Notes: a model not told the origin generated them from the sequence alone. Positions 25,594 to 35,303 are shown, counted from the first letter of the stretch. The stretch: 64,000 nt of DNA from Bacillus sp. FSL K6-3431 (GCF_038002605.1 NZ_JBBOCT010000001.1:3844001-3908000); one strand, 5' to 3'. Translations and numbers: made by a program.

Positions 25594-26133
25594 ATGATTA
25601 GATTAATTTCATATTTAGTGGCGATCGTAATAGCCATTGTGGTGACAGCATCATTCGCTCCATTATCGCTTGGAGTTTTTATTGTGCCGATGGGGACATT
25701 TTTGATAGGCGCAACTTTTATTTTAAGAGATCTAGTACAGAATAAATATGGTAGAAATAAAACATATATTGCAATTGTAGTTGCACTCATTATTTCTGCG
25801 CTCGTTTCCTTTCTATTAGGGGATACATTATTAATTGTGCTTGCCTCAGCTATTTCATTTGCTGTATCAGAGACGACGGATACAGAAATTTATACTAGGC
25901 TAAAACTTCCGATTGCATGGAGGGTGTTTTACAGTGGATTAGTTGGGGGATTCTTTGATTCAACTATATTTGTCATTATCGGCCTAAGTCCACTTGGGGC
26001 AAACTTTATTCCGTGGGAAGCAGTGCCGTTTGCTATTTTCGGTCAACTCTTTGTTAAGACGATTATTCAGGGTATGGGTGCATTAATATTAAATAGAGTA
26101 ATAAACATTCAAAAGCCAGCCAGTCCTTTCTAG
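25594..26133 (+). CDS. VUT-family (YhhQ-like) queuosine precursor transporter
   Basis: 179 residues, five to six membrane helices. The motif FIVPMGTFLIGATFILRDLVQNKYG is characteristic of the VUT_1/DUF165 family, whose members import queuosine precursors. The FAVSETTDTEIY segment is also conserved. The upstream preQ1-I riboswitch supports a role in salvage of preQ1 or preQ0 for tRNA modification. ATG at 25594 follows AAAGGAG. It is expressed alone. Confidence 0.9.
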   Translation: MIRLISYLVAIVIAIVVTASFAPLSLGVFIVPMGTFLIGATFILRDLVQNKYGRNKTYIAIVVALIISALVSFLLGDTLLIVLASAISFAVSETTDTEIYTRLKLPIAWRVFYSGLVGGFFDSTIFVIIGLSPLGANFIPWEAVPFAIFGQLFVKTIIQGMGALILNRVINIQKPASPF

Positions 26134-26423
26134 ATTTTCGGCGTCGATTAGCGGATTTCACTTACAAATAAAGGAGAGATTATTATTGCAACAACTTTAT
26201 AATCCCTTCTTTTCTTAAAATGTCCGCCTCATGCATCAAAAAAACCATTTCATTAAATCTTCATTTCTTTTATTAACTAAATCTAACAGTTCATTTAAAA
26301 GCCGGTTAAGTATGGGTTAATCAATAAAGTTTTCGGAAGCGGATGTATATGATGATATTAGATACGAAAGAAGGGAGTGGAAACCTCTGTAATTATTTTT
26401 CAAAATAGTTAGGAGGAATTGAA

Positions 26424-26573
26424 ATGAAACGATATTGGAAACTGTTAGTTCCGATGTTTGCCCTGTCCCTTGTTGTTGCATGTAGTGGTGGTCAAGATAT
26501 AAATCCACTAAATATGGAGGAACCTGCTGGTGTAGATGATAATACAGGGAATGGTGACGTAGAAACTGAGTAG
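26424..26573 (+). CDS. Tiny lipoprotein
   Basis: 49 residues, too short for many gene finders. GGAGG lies eight bases before the ATG. Signal peptide with lipobox LVVAC (Cys at residue 20), then an acidic hydrophilic tail (PLNMEEPAGVDDN ... VETE). It has the shape of the small lipoproteins common in Bacillaceae; function unknown. A perfect terminator follows at 26626. 26134-26423 and 26668-26859 show no other gene. Confidence 0.7.
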   Translation: MKRYWKLLVPMFALSLVVACSGGQDINPLNMEEPAGVDDNTGNGDVETE

Positions 26574-26625
26574 TTCTTTCTTTTTAATGCGACTTTAAAA
26601 AACAAATAACTTACTGGCTGTAAAG

Positions 26626-26667
26626 AAACTTCTAAAAGAAAAGTAATTTTCTTTTAGAAGTTTTTCT
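26626..26667 (+). terminator. Terminator after the tiny lipoprotein
   Basis: AAACTTCTAAAAGAAAA pairs perfectly with TTTTCTTTTAGAAGTTT and is followed by TTCTT. A slightly mutated copy lies at 36922-36965 as part of a larger duplicated segment. Confidence 0.85.
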
Positions 26668-26859
26668 TGTATACGGATTTGTAGTTTTGAATTCATATAA
26701 AGAAGTTGAGATTGTTTGTACAATTAATTATATATCTAAGAAAATAAATAAAGTGGTGGAAGTATCCACGCAATATTCTAAATTTGGGTTATGATAATAA
26801 TAGAGGGCGTTGGAAGTAACGTAAGCTAAATCTATCAAAATCGAGGTGGATACATACTC

Positions 26860-27582
26860 ATGAAAAAGATCGCTGTTGTTACCGGAGCTGACAGAGGATT
26901 AGGGATTAGTCTTACCCGCTGGTTATTGGAAAATGGATATAAAGTATTTGCAGGTCAGTTCATGGAAAGCTGTGATTTTCTCAAAGAAATGAAGGCGTTA
27001 TATCCGGAGGATCTTGAGTTGGTGCCTTTAGACGTGGGTAAGGATGAGAGTGTTCAGTCTGCAGCGCGTATGATCGCTGCTAAGGCGACGCATATTGATT
27101 TGATCATTAATAATGCAGGGATTTCGCATCAAGCGGATCAAGCGACTATTTTGGAAAAGCAGAATTATGAAGTGATGCAGGAAATATATAATGTGAATAC
27201 GCTTGGGACTTTGCGAGTTACTAATAGTTTGATGGAGTTATTGCTTCAAGGGTCAACTAAGTTAGTAGTTAATATTTCGTCTGAGGCTGGAAGTGTCGAA
27301 AAAAATAAAAGAACGAATATGTATGGGTATTGCATGTCTAAGTCAGCGATGAATATGCAGTCATCCATTTTGCATCAACATTTACGAACGTTTGGTGGAC
27401 AGGTGATGGTGTTTTATCCAGGGTGGTTACAATCATATATGAGCGGTACTTTAAATGAGGAAGCACCAACAACTACGGACGAATCGGCCCATAAAATTAT
27501 GAATCTTGTAAAAGACCACAAGACATACATGGCGGATCAGCCGATCTTTTTAGATATTGACGGAAAGAAATGGCCTTGGTAA
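26860..27582 (+). CDS. Short-chain dehydrogenase/reductase
   Basis: 240 residues. NAD(P)-binding motif as VVTGADRGLGISL, the NNAGIS strand, catalytic Ser in VVNISSEAGSV and YGYCMSKSAMN carrying the Tyr-x-x-x-Lys pair. It is a classical SDR oxidoreductase; the substrate is unknown. It lies 26 bp before a ThuA-like gene and both start with good ribosome binding sites, so they form a pair, perhaps in sugar metabolism. Its upstream region and first half have a decayed copy at 36884-37452. Confidence 0.88.
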   Translation: MKKIAVVTGADRGLGISLTRWLLENGYKVFAGQFMESCDFLKEMKALYPEDLELVPLDVGKDESVQSAARMIAAKATHIDLIINNAGISHQADQATILEKQNYEVMQEIYNVNTLGTLRVTNSLMELLLQGSTKLVVNISSEAGSVEKNKRTNMYGYCMSKSAMNMQSSILHQHLRTFGGQVMVFYPGWLQSYMSGTLNEEAPTTTDESAHKIMNLVKDHKTYMADQPIFLDIDGKKWPW

Positions 27583-27608
27583 ATAATTAGTTAAAGGGGA
27601 TTGTCGAA

Positions 27609-28244
27609 ATGAGTAAACCAAAAGCGATAGCATTGGGGAATTATGCAGATGCAAAATATCATCCGTTTACAGATGTAGATAAACAGATCGAAATGATTTT
27701 TCAAGATTCCATTGATGTGAAAAGCACTGATGATTATAGTGTGTTAGATAAGGAGCGCTTAGCAGGGAATGAATTGTTTATTTCCTATACAGAATTTGCT
27801 GATGAGCCATTACCAGCATCAAGTACTGCTGCATTACTTTCTTATGTTGCTGAGGGGGGAGGACTACTGGCGATTCATAATGGTGTCTCTTTGCAACGAA
27901 ATCAAGAACTTGGTGCGATGCTTGGTACAAGATTTACTGGGCATCCTGCATTTGGTTCTTTACCTATTCAAGTCAGCGAGCCTGAGCATCCAATTATGAA
28001 AGGCATCGAGGATTTTATCATTGATGATGAGCCATATCGATTTGATATGTATCCACATTATCAAACGACGATTTTGGCTGAATATGAGCATGAAGGTAAA
28101 AAGTGGCCAGCAGCATGGGCACACGAATTTGGCCTTGGTAGGGTAGTCTATTTAATGCCGGGCCATCAGCTATCTGCTTTTCACGTGCAACCATATCGGG
28201 ACCTAATTTTACGCGGTGGTTTATGGTCCGCGAAATTATTATAG
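27609..28244 (+). CDS. ThuA-like domain protein
   Basis: 211 residues with the glutamine-amidotransferase-like fold of the ThuA family (trehalose utilisation). Recognisable parts: LSYVAEGGGLLAIHNGVS, GTRFTGHPAFG, PIMKGIEDF and the histidine-rich end AAWAHEFGLGRVVYLMPGHQ. Members act in sugar catabolism, often next to oxidoreductases as here. The biochemical reaction of this one is not known. Probably co-transcribed with the SDR; a terminator follows at 28276. Confidence 0.82.
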   Translation: MSKPKAIALGNYADAKYHPFTDVDKQIEMIFQDSIDVKSTDDYSVLDKERLAGNELFISYTEFADEPLPASSTAALLSYVAEGGGLLAIHNGVSLQRNQELGAMLGTRFTGHPAFGSLPIQVSEPEHPIMKGIEDFIIDDEPYRFDMYPHYQTTILAEYEHEGKKWPAAWAHEFGLGRVVYLMPGHQLSAFHVQPYRDLILRGGLWSAKLL

Positions 28245-28275
28245 TTTAGAATAACTAAAATTACTCATTACATAA

Positions 28276-28310
28276 GGTTGCTTCTTCGTTTTTGAAGGGC
28301 AACTTTTTTG
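28276..28310 (+). terminator. Terminator after the ThuA-like gene
   Basis: GTTGCTTCTTC pairs with GAAGGGCAAC, followed by TTTTTT. Confidence 0.7.
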
Positions 28311-28442
28311 TTATTCAGTACGGAAGCATTTAACTGTTAACGTGACAAAGATGTAAGATTACTGAAAGGAAGATCAATAGAAGCAGGGAGAATACTCTTT
28401 TATACTGAAGATAGAAAATGAAATATAAAGGAGAGATCTCCT

Positions 28443-29246
28443 ATGAATGCAAGTTATATATCAGATATAAATGTAAGTGGAAAATCAGCAAGTCGTGAGC
28501 AGAAACAGAAGAAAAGGAAAAATATGAATATATTGAAGTGGCTTATTTATTCTGTTTTAGTGATATTTGCTCTATGCCTAGTTACTGTGATCGCAGGTGA
28601 AAAGCTAACAGACGGCGAGCAACTAGCAAAACTGGAGGAAATAAGAAATGAACCAGGGTTTGTTTCAATGGGGCAGATGCCTGCGTATTTGCCGAAAGCT
28701 TTCGTTAGTATTGAGGATCATCGATTTTATCATCATTTTGGTGTGGATCCCATTTCAATGATTAGGGCGTTTATTGTTGATGTTAAGACTAGATCTTTTG
28801 CCGAAGGTGGAAGTACGATCACGATGCAATTAGCAAAAAATCAATTTTTAACTCAAGAAAAATCGATTAATCGTAAATTCAAAGAGCTGCTTATTGCGAT
28901 TCATTTAGATCGTATATACACAAAAGAAGAGATATTAGAAATGTATTTAAATACGATTTACTTTGGACATGGGAAATATGGGATTGAACAGGCTGCTAAT
29001 TTTTATCTAGGAAAAACATTTCAAGCCAATGACCTAGGAAAAGAAACAGTTACTTTAAGAGAAGCGGCCATGCTCGCATCTCTACCAAAAGCGCCTGAAT
29101 ACTTTTCACCGATTAAACATCCTGAAGATGCCTTTAACAGACAGGCTGTTGTCCTAAATAGAATGAATGAACTTGGAATGATCACAGAAAATGAAAAAGA
29201 GGCTGCAGTTTGGAAGTCTGTGGATCAGCTACCGATAAATCAATAA
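28443..29246 (+). CDS. Monofunctional peptidoglycan glycosyltransferase (GT51)
   Basis: 267 residues: a short cytosolic head with basic residues, one membrane helix (about 30-50), then a complete glycosyltransferase-51 domain. Signature motifs are in place: IEDHRFYHHFG with the catalytic Glu, EGGSTITMQLAKN, RKFKELLIAIHLDR, KEEILEMYLNTIYFG and REAAMLASLPKAPEYFSP. There is no transpeptidase domain, so it polymerises lipid II but does not cross-link. It is larger than a fragment and intact. Monocistronic, with a terminator at 29319. Confidence 0.9.
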   Translation: MNASYISDINVSGKSASREQKQKKRKNMNILKWLIYSVLVIFALCLVTVIAGEKLTDGEQLAKLEEIRNEPGFVSMGQMPAYLPKAFVSIEDHRFYHHFGVDPISMIRAFIVDVKTRSFAEGGSTITMQLAKNQFLTQEKSINRKFKELLIAIHLDRIYTKEEILEMYLNTIYFGHGKYGIEQAANFYLGKTFQANDLGKETVTLREAAMLASLPKAPEYFSPIKHPEDAFNRQAVVLNRMNELGMITENEKEAAVWKSVDQLPINQ

Positions 29247-29318
29247 TGAGCTACGACTTCCGTGTTTGAACGTGAATATGTTGATATAACATTTTGACAG
29301 ATGATGATAAAAATAAAA

Positions 29319-29352
29319 TTCCCTGTTCCTGATAAATATCAAGAACAGGGAA
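29319..29352. terminator. Bidirectional terminator between GT51 and blaI
   Basis: TTCCCTGTTC pairs perfectly with GAACAGGGAA. Confidence 0.75.
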
Positions 29353-29403
29353 AGGACTGTTAAATCTAACTAAGAAATGCATAACCATGGCTTTCAACTA
29401 ACT

Positions 29404-29799
29404 TCATTTTTTGATTCTCTTTTCTTTAGGTTTTTCGCCCAATATGGAGCGTAATTCTTTAATATCATCTTCTGACAAAGAATCCTCCTGGATGAACTGA
29501 ACCAACATTGACTTTAACGTTCCGCCATAAATTCGATTAATAAAAGAGTGGGTCTCGGCGCTCTGACACTCCTCTTGCGAATAAAGCGGGTAAAAGGTAT
29601 AGACTCTTTGATCTTTATTGACACCGACCACTTTTTTCTGAGTAAGACGATCCAAAAGGGTGCGTACGGTTTTCGACTTCCAATCCGTTTTCTCCTGTAC
29701 GGAAGATATCACTTCATTGGCCGTTCTTGGAGACCTATTCCAAAGCACATGCATAATTTCCCATTCTGATTCTGAAATATTGGGGATTTTCTTCGTCAT
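29404..29799 (-). CDS. blaI: BlaI/MecI-family penicillinase repressor
   Basis: 131 residues. Winged helix (ISESEWEIMHVLWNRSPRTANEVI ... WKSKTVRTLLDRLTQK) typical of BlaI/MecI, followed by the dimerisation and cleavage region (NRIYGGTLKSMLVQFI). In the known system this repressor binds TACAnnTGTA dyads and is cleaved after BlaR1 senses a beta-lactam. It lies 41 bp downstream of blaR1 on the same strand and opposite the beta-lactamase gene, whose promoter carries two such dyads. Confidence 0.93.
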   Translation of the reverse strand: MTKKIPNISESEWEIMHVLWNRSPRTANEVISSVQEKTDWKSKTVRTLLDRLTQKKVVGVNKDQRVYTFYPLYSQEECQSAETHSFINRIYGGTLKSMLVQFIQEDSLSEDDIKELRSILGEKPKEKRIKK

Positions 29800-29840
29800 C
29801 CTTATTTTCCCTCCTTCTTTTGGATGTATGTAACATTCAA

Positions 29841-31640
29841 TTATTCTCCAATTTCCTTAATGATTCCTTTATCCCTCAAAATAGATAACGTGATTTTTGC
29901 GGCCTTGCTTCCATAACTATTATCTTCATTTTGTAAATTGGTTGCAAAGAAATAGGTATTGCCCTTTGTTTCTACATATCCAATAAACCAACCGTTTATA
30001 TTCTTACCATTCACATTGCCAGTACCGGTTTTTCCGGATAGACTTGCACCATCGTATACCTCTAATAAAAGGGAATCTTTAACGGCTTGGATATTCTTAT
30101 CTTCAAATCCAAACTGGTTTGTATAAAATGCCGATAGTAATTGTACTTGTTCGATTGGAGATATCTTTAAGGAAGATTCTAGCCAATAGTCTGTTCCATC
30201 AGAAAGATCATAATTTCCATAGCCAATTTGTTTTAGATAAGCTTGGATGGTATCTCGCGGGATTTTTTGGTCCAATTCGTTAAAATACCAGGTTACTGAA
30301 TTTTTCATGGCTGTCGATAAACTTTGGTTCGAATTCCAGGATTCATAAGGATACTGTGTTCCATTCCATTTGATAGTGGAATTATCACCCGTTATTACCC
30401 CTAACTCTAATCCAATTAATGCGCTATAAATTTTGTAAGTAGAATTCGGAGAAACTCTATTCATGCTACTATCTTTATTATAAATGGTATAGTGATCTGC
30501 TCTCATATCATATAATACAAAGCTTCCATCATATCCAGTGAAGTATTCGCTGAAATCTTCATAAAGCGTGTTTTCTTCACTGTTAAAATTATAACGGTTT
30601 TTATCAGTGGACATGGCAGAAATAAATGGGACTTGACTCACTACGAATAGGCCTATAAGGACAAAGATTGAAATACTTTTCAGCTTTAACCACTTCGATT
30701 CAATCGTAAAAGATGCAATTTTTTCAATCCGTTTTTTGATTTGCTCCTTGGGACCATTAAATCCATTAAATTGATTGGTCCAAGTAACATGCTTCGAGTG
30801 TAAGGCTAGTTCCACGAAATGAATAATCGTATTCCCATAATCTACATGACAAGGCTCATCCAATGATTTTAAAACAGCCATATCACAGGCGATTTCACGA
30901 TCTACCCTCATTTCTTTAAAAGCAATCCACACAAGTGGATTAAACCAGTAAATAATTTGATAAATGATGAGGAGGGAATTTGTTGCAATATCTTTGTATT
31001 TATAGTGATGTAGTTCATGCATAAAAATGTATTGGAAATTTTCTATAGGCATCGATTCGTCCAGATGCATCGGCAATACAACGTATGTCTTAAATATTCC
31101 GAACGTCATTGGAGATTTGACCAGTGGTGATTCTCCTATGAATATAGGTTTAGATATATGCAAACGATTCTTACACTGTTCAAATAAGTGTAAAACGTCT
31201 TTATTGTTCAAGACCGATGTTGTATTTTTTATTTTCTTTAATTTAAACCAGGCATGTAGGGACAGAATAAGCATCACTAACATGCCTGCAATCCAAATAC
31301 TGCCTAACGTTATATTCAGGAAATCCAGATTGAGACGGTTAACAGATACCGTGAAATCCTGCATCCAGTTTCCGTTACTGAGCCTTGAGCTTTCGACGTT
31401 GTGGATAGAAGAATTGATAATCCCATTGTTTTGATTTATATCGAATGATAGAAAAAGATTTTCAAAATGAAACAACTGTTTCGGTATAAATGGGAGCGTC
31501 AATGCGGCTAACAACAAAAACCATAGATTGTACTGCCATTTCTCTGAAATGTGCCTTGAAAATAACTTCTTAATGAGCATAATAATAACTATAGTAATAG
31601 AGGACACCATAAAACATGTGAATATATGAATGAGGAACAT
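29841..31640 (-). CDS. blaR1: BlaR1-family beta-lactam sensor/metalloprotease
   Basis: About 599 residues from ATG 31640, which follows GGAGG at the right distance; the longer frame to 31697 has no such site. N-terminal membrane helices with a peptidase M56 domain (HELHHYKYKD, the HExxH zinc motif), then an extracellular penicillin-binding sensor domain with SPNSTYKIYSAL (nucleophile Ser-x-x-Lys) and SGKTGTGNVNG. Sensor acylation triggers the protease and relieves BlaI repression. The gene looks complete. Confidence 0.93.
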   Translation of the reverse strand: MFLIHIFTCFMVSSITIVIIMLIKKLFSRHISEKWQYNLWFLLLAALTLPFIPKQLFHFENLFLSFDINQNNGIINSSIHNVESSRLSNGNWMQDFTVSVNRLNLDFLNITLGSIWIAGMLVMLILSLHAWFKLKKIKNTTSVLNNKDVLHLFEQCKNRLHISKPIFIGESPLVKSPMTFGIFKTYVVLPMHLDESMPIENFQYIFMHELHHYKYKDIATNSLLIIYQIIYWFNPLVWIAFKEMRVDREIACDMAVLKSLDEPCHVDYGNTIIHFVELALHSKHVTWTNQFNGFNGPKEQIKKRIEKIASFTIESKWLKLKSISIFVLIGLFVVSQVPFISAMSTDKNRYNFNSEENTLYEDFSEYFTGYDGSFVLYDMRADHYTIYNKDSSMNRVSPNSTYKIYSALIGLELGVITGDNSTIKWNGTQYPYESWNSNQSLSTAMKNSVTWYFNELDQKIPRDTIQAYLKQIGYGNYDLSDGTDYWLESSLKISPIEQVQLLSAFYTNQFGFEDKNIQAVKDSLLLEVYDGASLSGKTGTGNVNGKNINGWFIGYVETKGNTYFFATNLQNEDNSYGSKAAKITLSILRDKGIIKEIGE

Positions 31641-31904
31641 TCTTTTTACCTCCATTTCTCGAAGTATCGCTATAACTTCCGCTGCAACAAACTTCATTAT
31701 GATTTATCCATAAATCGGTTATCAAATTGTATCATATATATCTTCCATCTTTGTTGCTAAAAAAATCCCTGTGGTATTTGCAGTTTAACAATTCGTTATT
31801 AGATTATCAATTTTTAGTTTGTTGATACCTAATGGAGGAAAATTTAATAGATACGAACTCAGTGGTCTTTAGAAAGTTGGGTATTCCTTTTTTGAATTAA
31901 ATGG

Positions 31905-31951
31905 TTGACATCCTTTGATTACAATTGTAGTATAGGACTACAGTTGTAATC
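31905..31951 (+). promoter_or_regulatory. bla promoter with twin BlaI operator
   Basis: TTGACA (31905-31910) and TAGTAT (31928-31933) are 17 bp apart. TACAATTGTA and TACAGTTGTA sit inside and just after the spacer within an inverted repeat spanning 31918-31950, covering the -10 box. This is the expected BlaI/MecI operator. 31951-32108 is leader; AAAGGAGG at 31970-31977 precedes a 13-codon reading frame (TTG ... TAA) of doubtful meaning. Confidence 0.85.
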
Positions 31952-32108
31952 AACTGATTTGAAGATTAAAGGAGGAAAGTGTAGTTGATTTTGATTTGTT
32001 CAGGAAAAGATATACCTATCGGTTAACAATTAAGACTTTTTAATAGTTATAAATGAAGAAGATAGGGTGCAAATTTAATTATTAAAGTAGAAAGAGGTTA
32101 TTCATTTG

Positions 32109-33035
32109 ATGAAAATATATAAATACAAATTCAGCATACATAAATTTACACTATCTATATTGCTACTCACGCTGCTTACACTCACGGCTTGCGCGGATAG
32201 AGAAAGTTCACCTGATGCTTCATCTAAGGAGGGGAACGAAGGGGAACAAATAGCAAATACAGATGAAAAATTTGCCCAACTCGAGAACGACTTTGACGCA
32301 CGGCTCGGTGTCTATGCAATCGATATGGGCTCAAATAAGACCATCGAATATCGACCAGAGGAGCGTTTCGCCTTTACATCGACATACAAGGCTTTGGCAG
32401 CGGCCATCGTACTGAAGCAAAACACTATGGAAGAGCTTAAAGAAGTCATCACTTACACCGAGGATGATTTGGTTTCCTATTCTCCGGTTACCGAGAAACA
32501 CGTGGGTACCGGAATGACGCTTATGGACATAAGCGAGGCTGCGGTTCGATACAGTGACAACACAGCGGGGAACCTTTTGTTTAACGAATTGGGAGGTCCT
32601 GAAGGATTTGAACAAGCTTTACGGCAAATCGGTGACGACATTACCCAAGCGGATCGATACGAACCAGAGTTGAATGAATTCACCCCGGGAGATCCTCGTG
32701 ATACTAGTACACCAAAAGCTCTTGCTACCAGTCTCGGGGCATTCGCAGTCGGCGACATTCTTTCAGATGATAAGCGTGAACTATTCACGGATTGGCTACT
32801 TGGAAATGCTACAGGAGATACATTAATTCGTGCGGGTTCACCTGAAGATTGGGAGGTCGGCGATAAGAGTGGGGCAGGAAGTTATGGAACGAGAAACGAC
32901 ATTGCAGTTGTTTTCCCGAAAAATAGAGAACCAATTGTCATTGCGATTATGTCGCGTCATGATACGGAGAATGCCAAATATGACGATGCGTTGATTGCAA
33001 ATGCTGCAGAGGTCGCACTTAACGCTTTAAAGTGA
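32109..33035 (+). CDS. Class A beta-lactamase (lipoprotein penicillinase)
   Basis: 308 residues. Lipobox LTLTAC gives a membrane-anchored enzyme, with a possible soluble form after shedding. Class A motifs are complete: FTSTYK (Ser70-x-x-Lys), YSDNTAGN (Ser130-Asp-Asn), EPELNE with Glu166, and DKSGAG in place of the usual KTG. It hydrolyses penicillins; the exact spectrum cannot be read from sequence. The TTG at 32106 is in frame, but ATG at 32109 is the natural start. Divergent from blaR1-blaI and controlled by the operator at 31918. Confidence 0.95.
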   Translation: MKIYKYKFSIHKFTLSILLLTLLTLTACADRESSPDASSKEGNEGEQIANTDEKFAQLENDFDARLGVYAIDMGSNKTIEYRPEERFAFTSTYKALAAAIVLKQNTMEELKEVITYTEDDLVSYSPVTEKHVGTGMTLMDISEAAVRYSDNTAGNLLFNELGGPEGFEQALRQIGDDITQADRYEPELNEFTPGDPRDTSTPKALATSLGAFAVGDILSDDKRELFTDWLLGNATGDTLIRAGSPEDWEVGDKSGAGSYGTRNDIAVVFPKNREPIVIAIMSRHDTENAKYDDALIANAAEVALNALK

Positions 33036-33106
33036 TGCAAGAAGAGGGATTAGAAAAAGGAAAGACGACATCTTGCGTAAATTGTAAAATAACAATTAAC
33101 TCAACA

Positions 33107-33148
33107 AAAATAAGGTATAGGGATTACGATTCCCTATACCTTATTTTC
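33107..33148. terminator. Terminator between bla and the MutS2-like gene
   Basis: AAAATAAGGTATAGGG pairs perfectly with CCCTATACCTTATTTT; useful in both directions for the convergent genes. Confidence 0.85.
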
Positions 33149-33193
33149 ATCAAATCGTTCCGTACCACTGGTTCTTCAATCGCTGAACTCAAA

Positions 33194-34783
33194 TCATGCC
33201 CCATCGTCAGATTTTCTGATTATATTTTTGTTCACTCGTTCAATACGATAATCTTTATTTTTCATATACACCTGTGCTTTTTGTATAATATGTTCCTGTA
33301 TTTTCATTTTTCGCGAAATCCAAAAGGCATTACTTTCCCCAGACTTTCCAATAAGAAGTTTATACAAAGGCGATAATGTTTCACTATTGAATTGCATAGC
33401 GGCGTTCATGAAATCGATATGCATTTCCGAGTAACGTTTTATTTCACCATAGTGGGTAGTAGCAACTGTCATGCATCCCATATGATAAAAGGCTTCCAAA
33501 ATAGCAATCGCAAGTGCGGCACCTTCATTTGGTTCTGTCCCACTACCTATTTCATCAAATAACAATAATGTATTATTATTAGCTGCTCTCATGATTTCGG
33601 AAATATTACTCACATGGGATGAAAAAGTACTTAGTGCGTTTTCCATATTCTGATTATCACCGATATCAACGAAGATATGATCGAAAACGGCGATTTCTGA
33701 TGCGGGATCAGCTGCAATATGGAGACCGGACATCGTGGCTAGGGTTAGTAAGCCAACTGTTTTTAACACAACCGTTTTTCCGCCAGCGTTCGGACCTGTA
33801 ATGACTAAACTGCGATAGCTTTTGCCAATTTCAAAATCTAACGGAACAATCTCTCCGTGTAGAAGAGGATGTTTACATTTAATTAACTGTATATACCCAT
33901 GACTATTTAACCTAGGTTCTATACCGCCAATCTTTTCGCTATGTTTAGCCTTTGCAAAGATCATGTCATATTGACCAATGCGTTCGATATTAAGCATTAT
34001 ACTGCTTATTTCCTCAAAAATCATGCCAGATAAAGTCGCTAAAATCTGATATTCTTCCATTGCTTCTTCCGCTTTTAAGGTAGCTAATTCCGTGGTTAAC
34101 TTTGTAATAGATGCAGGCTCAATAAAAACAGTTACCCCTTTGGATGACGTCTCCACAATCGTTCCGGTCACATGGTTCTTATAAGAAGCCTTGATCGGAA
34201 TTGTATATCTATCATCTTTCTTACTAATAAAAAATTCTTGAATATACTCCTTATTGGCACTGCTTTTTAAAAACTTATTTAATCTGTCTTCAATTTTCTC
34301 CCCTGTCGTTTGGATGCGGCTTCTAATACGTTTTAATTCTTTACTTGCAGCAGAATCGACTTTATTACCTTTAATGGAAAAATTAATTTCTTCTTCTATG
34401 CTTGTGAATGCTGACATGGATTGGGCATACAAACTTAGCACAGGTGCAATTAGCGCTCTTTCTAGCATAAAGTCTTTCATCTTTCGACAACCCTTTAAAA
34501 AAGTAGACATATCCATTAATTCCGTTGGATTGAAAATGACTCCTTCTTCAAGCTTTTCAATCATATTCTCTATATTAAAAAGGCCAATCAAAGGAACGCT
34601 ACATTTTGTATTCAATATATTTCTCGCTTCCGTTGTTTCGCTTAATTGGTTTTTCACTTTTTTCATATGAGAGCTAGGCTGAAGCTGATCTAATAATTGC
34701 TTTCCTAACTCGCTTACACAATATGATTTTACTTCTTCCATTAATTCGTTATACTGTAATTTTTCGAATGTCATTGTATTCAT
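33194..34783 (-). CDS. MutS2-like ATPase lacking the Smr nuclease domain
   Basis: About 529 residues; full MutS2 is near 785. Present: the N-terminal MutS core and lever helices (FEKLQYNELMEEVKSYC, GVTVFIEPASITKLTTELATL) and the ATPase domain with Walker A GPNAGGKT, LSTFSSHVSNISEIM, Walker B LLFDEIGSG and ATTHYGEIK. Missing: the long C-terminal coiled coil and the Smr domain, so no nuclease activity is expected. The reading frame is clean, which suggests a real short family rather than a broken gene. GAGGAG precedes ATG 34783. The role may be recombination or ribosome-related, as debated for MutS2. Confidence 0.85.
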   Translation of the reverse strand: MNTMTFEKLQYNELMEEVKSYCVSELGKQLLDQLQPSSHMKKVKNQLSETTEARNILNTKCSVPLIGLFNIENMIEKLEEGVIFNPTELMDMSTFLKGCRKMKDFMLERALIAPVLSLYAQSMSAFTSIEEEINFSIKGNKVDSAASKELKRIRSRIQTTGEKIEDRLNKFLKSSANKEYIQEFFISKKDDRYTIPIKASYKNHVTGTIVETSSKGVTVFIEPASITKLTTELATLKAEEAMEEYQILATLSGMIFEEISSIMLNIERIGQYDMIFAKAKHSEKIGGIEPRLNSHGYIQLIKCKHPLLHGEIVPLDFEIGKSYRSLVITGPNAGGKTVVLKTVGLLTLATMSGLHIAADPASEIAVFDHIFVDIGDNQNMENALSTFSSHVSNISEIMRAANNNTLLLFDEIGSGTEPNEGAALAIAILEAFYHMGCMTVATTHYGEIKRYSEMHIDFMNAAMQFNSETLSPLYKLLIGKSGESNAFWISRKMKIQEHIIQKAQVYMKNKDYRIERVNKNIIRKSDDGA

Positions 34784-34798
34784 TTTTATTCTCCTCAC

Positions 34799-35300
34799 TA
34801 TGATTTACTCACCAATGAAGATACCTAATACAAATATTTTACTGTCATTTTTTAAAAATAAAAAAGCCGTGGGGATACCACTGCTTTACTTTATAACAAG
34901 GCATGTGTAGACCTATTATTTAAGTTTAAATAAACTAAACATGATGAAATGTATAGTTAAACAATAAATAATGTTACACGCTTTATAAAGTATTGTAGGT
35001 ATCTTCATAGGTAATTTAAATAAATCCATAATAAAATAAAGGAAGCCCAAAGCGCCCATTTACCATAAGATTTATTTTATTAATTTTTTCTCCTATTTCG
35101 ACACTACATTACTCAAAAAAAGCACCCCTTAAATATATTTATTTTAATACCATTTATATCCAACTCATTTCATGAATTATACTACATTGCCCTCTTTCAG
35201 TAAAGGGGCAAATGAAATATAAGAACACCCTGAATTGCTTTTTCCTTTAGAATAAATCCCCTATAATTGGAGGGTATTTATTCTATTATTGTATAAGCTA
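34799..35300. other. Intergenic stretch without a recognisable gene
   Basis: AT-rich, several short inverted repeats, no supported ORF. A possible promoter (TATAAT near 35260) lies before the SDR remnant. Confidence 0.4.
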
Positions 35301-35303
35301 TTA

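Noticed and set aside
32331..32788. Two long minus-strand frames inside the beta-lactamase gene
   Set aside because: Shadows of a fully supported gene; no independent start signals.
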